DNA from: JACKOB01 sp024234575
GTDB taxonomy: Bacteria; Pseudomonadota; Gammaproteobacteria; Pseudomonadales; Oleiphilaceae
DNA: 64,000 nt
Direction of reading: 5' to 3'
Assembly (NCBI GenBank): GCA_051208035.1
Contig: JBPJFZ010000017.1
Coordinates: forward strand, 29,703-93,702
The notes beneath the pieces are model-generated. The model was not told where the DNA came from, searched no databases, and saw only the letters and a list, made by a program, of their open reading frames with translations. Positions 54,188 through 61,660 of the stretch are shown here, in pieces. Position 1 is the first letter of the stretch; every line of letters starts with the position of its first letter. The translations under genes and the position numbers were made by a program.

Positions 54188-54245
54188 CACCGTCGGGCGA
54201 TGAACACTTCATATTTGATAACGAAAATTTTTACAAGGAAAGATC

Positions 54246-54803
54246 ATGAAATTGTTAGCGGTAAAATCATTGAAAAGTAAATGGTTGTTGTTTGCCTCGA
54301 TTGTCTTGCTGACAGCCTGTGGGTCAGATACAGCGCAAGTTCCCCCAGGTGCGGAAATTACTATTAGTCCGGGCTCGAAAGACTGGAAAATTGTGCCCAA
54401 TATGCAAACAGACGCCGACAGTAATATCTATTGCGAGGTGTTGGAAGATTTCTATCAGGACGAATTGGTTAGTGTGGCTGTCGTTGATTCTGATGGGCGA
54501 GGTATTGGCAATGCCGAACTTGTTTTTGCGCTTAACTTGGCTGGTGCCGGGTTATCTGTGCCAGGGAAACCTAATTTTGCAGGTTTGGTTGGGCTTTATG
54601 ACGATAGAAACGGCAATTACATTGCCGAGTCTGATGAGTTGGTGAGTGATTATGATGATGGTTTTTACGTCACCAAAACAGAGAAATATACCGGCGCAAA
54701 ATCGATGATTTTGCGCATGAATCTCTCTTGTCTTTACGATGCTGATCTGATGGTTCTGTCAGATGGTGTGTCGAATGCTGTCACCTTCCAAACCGTTGAA
54801 TAG
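54246..54803 (+). CDS. Lipoprotein of the Tad locus, function unknown
   Basis: The 185-residue protein has a type II signal peptide with lipobox LTAC (Cys about 25). The mature part looks like an Ig-like beta-sandwich: ISPGSKDWKIVPN, DELVSVAVVDSDGRGIGNAELVFALNL and a C-terminal SDGVSNAVTFQTVE. An acidic loop DDRNGNYIAESDE resembles a calcium-binding segment. By position it could be an outer-membrane pilotin-like or RcpB-like partner of the secretin, but the sequence does not prove this. AAGGAAAG precedes the ATG. Confidence 0.72.
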   Translation: MKLLAVKSLKSKWLLFASIVLLTACGSDTAQVPPGAEITISPGSKDWKIVPNMQTDADSNIYCEVLEDFYQDELVSVAVVDSDGRGIGNAELVFALNLAGAGLSVPGKPNFAGLVGLYDDRNGNYIAESDELVSDYDDGFYVTKTEKYTGAKSMILRMNLSCLYDADLMVLSDGVSNAVTFQTVE

Positions 54804-54825
54804 CCCTGAGAGCATCGGCAAACAT

Positions 54826-55179
54826 ATGAAAATGATTAGTGTGAACAAACAACATAACGATCAAATCCTATCACTTTTTGGTCAGGTCAAATTGGCAAAA
54901 AGCTTTCTCACGCGCTTACGGGGTCTGCTGGGATGTAAAAACCTAACAGACCATGAAGGCATACTCATTGTGCCTTGCAGGCAAGTTCATACTATTGGCA
55001 TGGCATTCCCGATAGATGTCATTTTTATAAACCGCAAAGGCATTATCGTCAAAGTGGTGGCTGGGTTAAAACCATTCCGTAGTGCCTCGGCAAAATCGGC
55101 TTTTTATACATTAGAGGTGGCTGCTGGAATGGCCGCAAAACTTCAATTAATCGAAGGAGATCAATTGTCATGGTCTTAA
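54826..55179 (+). CDS. DUF192 protein
   Basis: The 117-residue protein matches DUF192: KLAKSFLTRLRGLLGCKNLTDHEGILIVPCRQVHTIGMAFPIDVIFINRKGIIVKVV-type signature (HTIGM, PIDVIFI) and YTLEVAAGMA near the C-terminus. The fold is a small beta-barrel; activity is unknown. The frame begins at 54763 inside the lipoprotein gene, but ATG 54826 starts the conserved part. Its end overlaps the start of the TPR lipoprotein gene by 10 bases, so it is coupled to the Tad operon. As I recall, DUF192 genes do occur in other Tad loci. Confidence 0.85.
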   Translation: MKMISVNKQHNDQILSLFGQVKLAKSFLTRLRGLLGCKNLTDHEGILIVPCRQVHTIGMAFPIDVIFINRKGIIVKVVAGLKPFRSASAKSAFYTLEVAAGMAAKLQLIEGDQLSWS

Positions 55180-55745
55180 GCATAAATATTATGAAAACGT
55201 CGCTTGCCTTTTTAACCAGTGCTTTCTGGTTGCGGATGGGCCTGCTTATCTGCAGTTTGAGCATGGTTGGTTGCGCGCAGCTGGCATCAGCGCCGGATGT
55301 TATCGACAATAGTGTGTTTGAAGTACTCGGCGAGGCCGATAAAGCCTATAACGAAAGTCGCTGGCGCGAAGCAGAACGGCTGTATGAGCAAGTGACCCGT
55401 AAAGTCCCTGTTGATTACTATGCCTGGTTTCGTCTGGCTAATGTACAAATGCACCTGGGACGGTTGGATGGCGCAATTTACAACTATAAAGAAGCCATCA
55501 AGCTTAACCCGACACATGCCAAAACCCGTTATAACCTCGCAGTGGCTTATATGCTAAGTGCACAGGCTGAACTTGAAGCTTCCCATAAAGCGATGCGTGA
55601 TGAAGATCCAGGCAAAGAAATAGTACAGCGGAGATTGGCAAAGTTACGCGATCTCGTTGAAGACCGTTACGAAGCTGCCGCTGAAACCCAGCCCGAACCG
55701 CCATCAGAGCCGCCAAAGAAATCTAAATCTAAGAGTAAAAAGTGA
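55170..55745 (+). CDS. TadD-like TPR lipoprotein
   Basis: The 191-residue protein has a type II signal peptide (lipobox MVGC, Cys about 35) and two to three tetratricopeptide repeats: ADKAYNESRWREAERLYEQVTRKVP, YYAWFRLANVQMHLGRLDGAIYNYKEAIKLNP and AKTRYNLAVAYMLSAQ. The C-terminal tail is Pro/Glu then Lys/Ser repeats (SKSKSKK). TadD proteins are TPR lipoproteins needed for Tad pilus assembly, probably by helping secretin assembly. GAAGGAGA lies upstream. It is the last standard Tad gene before the toxin-like genes. Confidence 0.85.
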   Translation: MVLSINIMKTSLAFLTSAFWLRMGLLICSLSMVGCAQLASAPDVIDNSVFEVLGEADKAYNESRWREAERLYEQVTRKVPVDYYAWFRLANVQMHLGRLDGAIYNYKEAIKLNPTHAKTRYNLAVAYMLSAQAELEASHKAMRDEDPGKEIVQRRLAKLRDLVEDRYEAAAETQPEPPSEPPKKSKSKSKK

Positions 55746-55859
55746 CTGTGGGCTGTGATGGCTGAGAGATGATCGGCACCTTTAAACTGGTGCTGCTTTA
55801 ATCGCATAAGTTTTGCCCTGGTTACTGACAAACGAGCTTTGGCTATGGAGAGCCTCCTC

Positions 55860-58697
55860 ATGATGAATCTGTCCAGACGGATTATTTCTACTCGTTCGCT
55901 AAAAAAGCGTTCACAGACACAGGGAAAGAAACATCCTGTTCGTCTAAAGGGTCGTCAGTGGGGCGCCTCTCTGTCCGAGTTTGTCGTGACCTTGCCGGTG
56001 TTGCTGTTATTGGGGCTAGGTACCATGCAAGCGGCGTTGTTGTACAACGCCAAAAACACCGTCACCTATGCCACCTTCGAAGCTGCCCGCAAAGGCGCAG
56101 TGAATCACGCGCAAATAGCGCCGATGCAAGCCGAGCTGGGTCTGCGAATTGCCCCGGTCTTTGGCGGTGATGGCAGCCCCGAAAAAGCCATGGCGGCGAT
56201 TACTCGCGGCATGCTCGAAGCCCAAGACCCACGTTACACGAAAATCGAAGTGTTAAACCCCTCCAAAGAAGCCTTCGACGACTTTGGCGTTATTAACGAC
56301 GACGGCGTTCTCGAAATCCCTAACTCGAATCTTCGCTTTCGGGATCGGTCGGTAAAGCCGCACAGCAAGGTTAATATTCAGGATGCCAACCTCCTTAAAA
56401 TCAAAGTCACCTATGCCTACGCCCTGACCATCCCGCTTATCGACCGGTTACTGCCGGCGATCATGACCAAAATAGACCCGGATAATGCCGCTTACTACCT
56501 GCTGGGCCGAATACCCGTCACTGCCGTGGCAACACTGCGCATGCAGAGTGCGGCCTATGCGGATGGCAATCACTTCATCAACGAGTCGAACAGCGGGTCT
56601 GGGGCGATTCCAGAGTTAGGAGGTGACAGCGATAACACCGAAGAAGCGCTAGCCGACGAAAGTAATTATGACGAAGACGGCAATGCCAATGAGGGGTTAA
56701 GTGACGAAACCGCTACCGCTGATGAAAGTGTTTCTAAAGATCCCAGCGAGGAAATCCATGCAGACAGCGTTAGTGATGAAACACAAGTAGAAAACACAGG
56801 CGGCAGTGGCACTGGAGCATCCTCTGGTAGTGAAACCGGCACGACCGAAAACGTAAACACGGGTACTGAAAGCGCAAGTAATCCCAGCGAAGAGACTCAC
56901 ACTAGCACCGAAGAGGGGGGACTGCTGGACGTTAAAGTTGAGTGTACCTCTACTTGGGAAGACCCTGAATATAAAATTGTCGAGTCCGATGGCTGGTTTG
57001 ATTCGATCGTCAATGCTTCTGACAATGTATCGGCGGTTTACAACATCGTTGAGGACTTCTTTGAAGGGCTGGTGGAAGGGTTTGGTAATCAGATCAAGGA
57101 CTTGGTAACGATCATCACCGATCCCAGCATTCTATGGGATATGGCAAAAGCCGCGGTGAAAGACCCTGTTGGCTTCGTTGAGCAAATTATTGAAGGCTTA
57201 GTAAAAGATGTTAAAACGCTGATTCAGTGTGGCCCTAAAGACATAGGCCGTATCGTCGGAGAAAACCTCAACCCCGTGGTCTTCCTTAAGGCATTATCCA
57301 CCGTGGCGGGGTCAACTCGTCTGGCCAAGTATGCCGATGTGGTTGAAGGCAGAGCAAAGGACAAAGACGGCAACTATGTCAGTGATGTCAATACAGAAAT
57401 TGAAGGCGTCAACTGCGTTATTAACAGCTTTGTGGCAGGCACACAGGTTATTACACCCGGTGGCCCCGTCGCAATTGAAACCTTACGCAAAGGAGATATG
57501 GTTTACTCGCGCAGTGATCTGAGTTTTGGCAGTAAGCCGCAGAACATTGTTGATAGAACCAGTCGTGTTGCGCCCGGATATCATCGAATTACCACCGAGT
57601 TTGGCGTTATCGAGGCTTCTTACAATCATCCGTTTTGGGTTCAGGGAAAGGGGTGGGTTGATGCCGAAAACTTAAAAGAATGGGATGCTGTTGCCGCGCT
57701 GAAAGGCGGAGATATCCTCATTAAAAATAATGAGTATATTGAAGAAGAAACCCGAGTATTTAACTTTACCATCGCCAACACCTATAGCTATTTTGTCGGC
57801 GATGGCGGCTTGTGGGTGCACAACTGTAAAAAGAAGGGCAATGTCAGTGAAGTTAATGACCTGATGGATGAGGCGTTTCCTGATAAAGAAGTTCGGGATA
57901 ACTACTTTGTCTATTCAACACAAGAAGGAAAAGTGGTCATTTCACGTAAGGACGCGAGCATTGACGAAAGGTATGAATACAGTGATGGCAAAGTACAAAA
58001 AGCAACAAATGATATTGACATACCTGCCAAAGTCACAGAAAAGCCAAGCCAGTCGCGGGCGGATATTGACGCGAATATGGAGATTGATCTAAAGCTAATT
58101 GTGAATGGCAAGGAAGTAACCATAAAAGGCTCTTATGAGAAAGTAATGGAGCAGCTATCCAAAGATAGAGACAGCGCTGTGAAGGCGAGAAATGACGCCA
58201 TCCAGGTTCAGGATGATGCCGCCATCAGAGATGCGATAATCGATATGCGAAACGCCAGCCAAAAACTGGGAGAAGTCGCCTCACAAGCCTATATGAAGAA
58301 AAACTTCCCGAATGCCCACGCATTGGAATCGAAACTGCCGGGTAACGGAAACCAAGGTGAGTTTGACCAGATCTACATCGATAAGGATAGCGGAAGATTA
58401 ATCATCGTCGAAGCCAAAGGGGGTAATGCGACCTGGGGGTCTAAGCAGGCAAATGGCAAGCAAGTACAGCAGGGTTCCCGAGAGTATATGGAGTCAGTGA
58501 TTGATAACTATAAAAAGAAACTGGATGATGCTGATAACGATAAAATATCTATTAGCGCAACGGAGCATGCAGATTTGGCGAATACAGTTCAGGCATTCAA
58601 AGATGCAGGTAAAAATATCGATTATTATGGCATTAAGCAAAAAGCAACAGATGCTGGTGTTAGTAGCGATATTAGTATTTTTAAATTTGACTTGTAA
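55860..58697 (+). CDS. TadE-pseudopilin / HINT / nuclease polymorphic toxin
   Basis: The product is 945 residues from ATG 55860 (GGAGAG at 7 nt; the frame opens further back at a TTG at 55839). Residues about 32-60 form a prepilin-type signal: RQWG then ASLSEFVVTLPVLLLLGLG, with Glu at +5. A TadE-like domain follows to about 235. Residues 240-357 are a Glu/Ser/Thr/Gly linker. A helical pretoxin region leads to a HINT domain at about 518-656 (NSFVAGTQVITPGG, YNHPFWVQGKGWV, ending WVHNC), with Ser in place of the usual first Cys. The C-terminal 290 residues end in a PD-(D/E)xK-like nuclease pattern: QGEFDQIYID, LIIVEAKGG. I infer a toxin carried as a Tad minor pilin, with HINT releasing the nuclease. 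The next gene is its likely immunity protein. Confidence 0.85.
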   Translation: MMNLSRRIISTRSLKKRSQTQGKKHPVRLKGRQWGASLSEFVVTLPVLLLLGLGTMQAALLYNAKNTVTYATFEAARKGAVNHAQIAPMQAELGLRIAPVFGGDGSPEKAMAAITRGMLEAQDPRYTKIEVLNPSKEAFDDFGVINDDGVLEIPNSNLRFRDRSVKPHSKVNIQDANLLKIKVTYAYALTIPLIDRLLPAIMTKIDPDNAAYYLLGRIPVTAVATLRMQSAAYADGNHFINESNSGSGAIPELGGDSDNTEEALADESNYDEDGNANEGLSDETATADESVSKDPSEEIHADSVSDETQVENTGGSGTGASSGSETGTTENVNTGTESASNPSEETHTSTEEGGLLDVKVECTSTWEDPEYKIVESDGWFDSIVNASDNVSAVYNIVEDFFEGLVEGFGNQIKDLVTIITDPSILWDMAKAAVKDPVGFVEQIIEGLVKDVKTLIQCGPKDIGRIVGENLNPVVFLKALSTVAGSTRLAKYADVVEGRAKDKDGNYVSDVNTEIEGVNCVINSFVAGTQVITPGGPVAIETLRKGDMVYSRSDLSFGSKPQNIVDRTSRVAPGYHRITTEFGVIEASYNHPFWVQGKGWVDAENLKEWDAVAALKGGDILIKNNEYIEEETRVFNFTIANTYSYFVGDGGLWVHNCKKKGNVSEVNDLMDEAFPDKEVRDNYFVYSTQEGKVVISRKDASIDERYEYSDGKVQKATNDIDIPAKVTEKPSQSRADIDANMEIDLKLIVNGKEVTIKGSYEKVMEQLSKDRDSAVKARNDAIQVQDDAAIRDAIIDMRNASQKLGEVASQAYMKKNFPNAHALESKLPGNGNQGEFDQIYIDKDSGRLIIVEAKGGNATWGSKQANGKQVQQGSREYMESVIDNYKKKLDDADNDKISISATEHADLANTVQAFKDAGKNIDYYGIKQKATDAGVSSDISIFKFDL
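55953..56611 (+). repeat. 659-bp direct repeat, copy 1 (TadE-like module)
   Basis: It matches 61730-62388 with no gaps. Over the first 621 bp I count 18 mismatches (about 97% identity), 15 of them synonymous. The module encodes the prepilin site and TadE-like domain of both toxins; sequence similarity stops soon after. Confidence 0.92.
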
Positions 58698-58739
58698 CCT
58701 TAACCTTTTGCCAGTTTGGATAGTTCTTGGAGAGAATAT

Positions 58740-59981
58740 ATGATTAAAAACCACTTCGAACCAAAAGAGAAATTCTGTGTAATAAAGACTGATAGGTACA
58801 ATAAATCTATTGATGGAATGATTCGCAAAATTCCAGAGTCACCTTCATGGACTTTACCCAGTTTATTTAAAGAGAATCTAGATATGCTTAGGGTGGAGTC
58901 AGTTGGTCGTGGTGATACCGCGCCAGCTAAATTATATATAACCCGTGCCCAGCAGGCTTCCACAGGTTTTTTCCAATCCACATTAAATGACGGCCAGCAA
59001 TTTATGCTGGAGTTTGATGATGGGTTAATTCCTGTTGTGGGTGAGTATAAAAACTCCTATACCGATGCTAATTATTGGTTAAGGGCATTTTACTTGGCCA
59101 TGATTATGCGGAGTGAGCATGCTATTGCGATATTAAGCCAGGTTACTGAAGAGGTTTTTAAAGCGGACGGCTTGGGGTCTGATAACTTCGATAACCAGTT
59201 AGCGGCCCTTTATAAGGCCATTTATAACCCTGAAGCTAACCTGGCAGAGCAAATGGTGAGAACAACGGCGTCTTTTGTACCCAATGAGTTTACGGATGCC
59301 CGTTTTCGGTATGTCAGCCGTATTTTCTGGCCTCAGATAGCGATACTCAACACGATATTTATGGGCGGCAAAGAAACTGAATTTAATCAGGAAATGGAAA
59401 AAGCCCTGAAGTTGCATAAAGAGTATTGGGTAAAAAATGATGACTCCGCAGCGGAAGGCGTGATTCCCCTGCACTTAATTGCCTTGACAGTACTGGCTCA
59501 TGACCAGGCCGGTTATGAACTCAGGGTAGAAAATGGGTATATTTTTGATTGGATGGTCCATTTTTCTGAAACTACGGATCAAAAAAGGGCGGGAAATAAC
59601 GACATCGCACCTGCCGAGATATCCACTATCCCTGTAGCGGTGCTTACCCCCCTAAAAAACAACGACATAGGCACCCTTGAAGCCTTGCGAGAAAGAGACC
59701 ATAGCGCTTATTTGCCAGAGCTAATTGCCCTTTACGAAAGCGAAGAAGACTGGGCGCTTAGGGAAAGCATTATTTACATGCTGCAAGATCGCCGCAAAGA
59801 AAAGCGTTTAAAAGGCATCATGGAAAACGCCTTGCAATCGCCCCTACATCAGGTGCAGGGGCTCGCCCTGATTTGGCTAAATGGCCCAGACTGGTGGGAT
59901 AAAGTGCTGACTAATTCTGCGATTGACGCGCAAAAAGTTAAGCCTTTGGTCGACGCCTATCTAGCCGAACATCAAAAATAA
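58740..59981 (+). CDS. Imm49-like immunity protein
   Basis: From ATG 58740 (GGAGAG at 6 nt) the protein has 413 residues and no signal peptide, so it is cytosolic. The central part resembles the Imm49 immunity family: a strand pair (QFMLEFDDGLIPVVGEY), then helices with YTDANYWLRAFYLAMIMRSEHAIAIL and LIALTVLAHDQAGYELRVENGYIFDWMV. The last 90 residues look like HEAT-type helices (YLPELIALYESEEDWALRESIIYMLQDRR). Its position 42 bp after the nuclease toxin gene, same strand, fits the cognate immunity protein. Imm49 assignment is from pattern memory. Confidence 0.72.
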   Translation: MIKNHFEPKEKFCVIKTDRYNKSIDGMIRKIPESPSWTLPSLFKENLDMLRVESVGRGDTAPAKLYITRAQQASTGFFQSTLNDGQQFMLEFDDGLIPVVGEYKNSYTDANYWLRAFYLAMIMRSEHAIAILSQVTEEVFKADGLGSDNFDNQLAALYKAIYNPEANLAEQMVRTTASFVPNEFTDARFRYVSRIFWPQIAILNTIFMGGKETEFNQEMEKALKLHKEYWVKNDDSAAEGVIPLHLIALTVLAHDQAGYELRVENGYIFDWMVHFSETTDQKRAGNNDIAPAEISTIPVAVLTPLKNNDIGTLEALRERDHSAYLPELIALYESEEDWALRESIIYMLQDRRKEKRLKGIMENALQSPLHQVQGLALIWLNGPDWWDKVLTNSAIDAQKVKPLVDAYLAEHQK

Positions 59982-60124
59982 AAAACTAAAAAGTCATTGT
60001 CTGGTTTTGTCAGCAATGTCTCACAAAGGTGTGGGAAATTGCTTATATTTTATACTTCAGCGCTAAGGTAGACTCCGCCGCCAGTAATTGAGCAGGGAAC
60101 GCATCATTTCGGTAAAGGATTATC

Positions 60125-60709
60125 ATGAATAAATTGAAAGTCGCAACAGTCATGTTGTCGCTGATTGTGGGCAGTGCACAATGCTTTGCTGTAAGCAGCG
60201 AAAGAGCGGACAGAAAATTCAATGCACAGATGTTTGAAAATGTGGGGTTGCGCGTATTTTTGCCCCTTGCCCCGGCCTGGCAGTACGAGTTTGATGCACA
60301 GCCGATAACGGATGCCATTGTTCTGTCGACACCGCCGTTATATTTCCCTGCTACCCAGATGAGCATCAAACTTCACCCAGAGTATCTTGTGACACGGGAT
60401 GAATTACCACTTGCCGCGATAGCGTTCTTCAACGCCACTCGTAAACAGTTAAATCTCAAGCCAATAAAGTCGGTAAAGCAAATACAGTATGTCGAATATG
60501 GCGTGATAAAAGGCTATGTCGATCTTTTTAATAAAAAGCAGGACAACAAGGTCTATTCAGTGGAGAATCTGTTTGGTGTTATGCCGTCAGAGCAACCCAT
60601 TGTGTCCTTGGTATCGACCCCTCGGGGGCAGTTAGAACATGTTGAGCATATCGTGATGAGGGTATGGCGAAATCTACGAGTATTGCCGTCATCACTCCCT
60701 CAATCGTAA
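60125..60709 (+). CDS. Exported protein of the toxin locus, function unknown
   Basis: The 194-residue protein has a signal peptide (MNKLKVATVMLSLIVGSAQC then FAVSS). The mature part has alternating strands and helices: VGLRVFLPLAPAWQYEF, IVLSTPPLYFPATQMSIKL, LAAIAFFNATRKQLNLKPI, and VEHIVMRVWRNLRVLP. This resembles the PsbP/DcrB-like alpha/beta fold of periplasmic proteins, but no family is recognised. It is followed 24 bp later by another exported protein. It might be an orphan immunity or a pilus-related factor; both are guesses. Confidence 0.65.
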   Translation: MNKLKVATVMLSLIVGSAQCFAVSSERADRKFNAQMFENVGLRVFLPLAPAWQYEFDAQPITDAIVLSTPPLYFPATQMSIKLHPEYLVTRDELPLAAIAFFNATRKQLNLKPIKSVKQIQYVEYGVIKGYVDLFNKKQDNKVYSVENLFGVMPSEQPIVSLVSTPRGQLEHVEHIVMRVWRNLRVLPSSLPQS

Positions 60710-60733
60710 CGGAGTCATAAAAAGGAATTTAGC

Positions 60734-61294
60734 ATGCAGCGATTAGTTTCTATTCATTTTGTGTGGTTGATGTTGTTTTCAAACTGGGCTTTTTCCGGAG
60801 ATCTTCAGCAAGTGGACATTGATAGGTTTTTGCTTCACACCCCGGTGATATTGGATGCATTGAAGAAGGACACTGCTAACCTGACGGCAGAAGAAAAAGG
60901 GCAGTTTCAAATGAGTCTGTTTGAAGGTAACCCGTATTCAACGATGTCTAAACTCATAGATGAAAAGCCAGTTAAGAGGCAGTTAGATGCCCTAAGTCAA
61001 CATGGCGGATACACCGCGTTTGATCAGTATGCCGCCACCGCAGATCGAATTTATGCCATCATCATGAGTGCCCAGTGGATTGCAAAGAGCGCCGGGGGCA
61101 GAGGGATGGACGCAGAGAAAATAGATAACATCTATGCCTATTTGAGTCGCAACGATTTGGCCGAGGATAAAAGAAATAAACTGATGCAGCAGCTTCAAGC
61201 GATGTATCAGAAGTTGAACGCAAATACGGGTGACGAAGATGTGGTCGCAAGCAATTACGACGCATTAGCGACCGTCTTAAAAATGAAACGCTAA
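60734..61294 (+). CDS. Exported helical protein of the toxin locus, function unknown
   Basis: The 186-residue protein has a signal peptide (SIHFVWLMLFSNWAFSGD) and a mostly helical mature domain: DIDRFLLHTPVILDALKKDTANLTAEEKGQF, TAFDQYAATADRIYAIIMSAQWIAKSAGG and KLMQQLQAMYQKLNA. No Cys remain after the signal, and no motif is recognised. AAAGGA lies about 10 nt before the ATG. Signal peptide and position suggest a periplasmic role linked to the toxins or the pilus. Confidence 0.65.
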   Translation: MQRLVSIHFVWLMLFSNWAFSGDLQQVDIDRFLLHTPVILDALKKDTANLTAEEKGQFQMSLFEGNPYSTMSKLIDEKPVKRQLDALSQHGGYTAFDQYAATADRIYAIIMSAQWIAKSAGGRGMDAEKIDNIYAYLSRNDLAEDKRNKLMQQLQAMYQKLNANTGDEDVVASNYDALATVLKMKR

Positions 61295-61338
61295 ATCACG
61301 AACATTTAGTCACCAGAAAATTAGAAAGGGTCAGCAGC

Positions 61339-61524
61339 ATGGATAGCTATGTGATAGGTAACATCGTCGGAAGAATTTTAATGTCGTACACATTGATTTT
61401 TCTCGTATTGTTTTTTGCAAGCCGCGCCAATTTTAAATTGGCGTTTGATAAGTCAACACGATGGTATGGTGTTTTGTCTGTAATAATTTTATTTGTTTTG
61501 GGTATTAGCGTGAGAGCTGTATGA
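61339..61524 (+). CDS. Small two-helix membrane protein (61 aa)
   Basis: The product has two hydrophobic helices (about 10-27 and 43-58: LMSYTLIFLVLFFASR and WYGVLSVIILFVLGISV) joined by a short charged loop (NFKLAFDKSTR). AGAAAGGGTCAGCAGC precedes the ATG, so a ribosome-binding site (AAAGGG) is present. No family is recognised. Small two-helix proteins near toxins can be immunity proteins or membrane toxins; neither can be shown here. Confidence 0.55.
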   Translation: MDSYVIGNIVGRILMSYTLIFLVLFFASRANFKLAFDKSTRWYGVLSVIILFVLGISVRAV

Positions 61525-61660
61525 ACCTGTAAATAAATAGTTGAGAACTCTTCGCAGATTCGCTAGCAAAATGCAGACGAGTTTACTTTCTATTAGAAAA
61601 TTCTAAGAAAGTTGTAGTTTCAGGAAGGAACTAACATAAGGCTACGGAGAGCCCGCCAAC

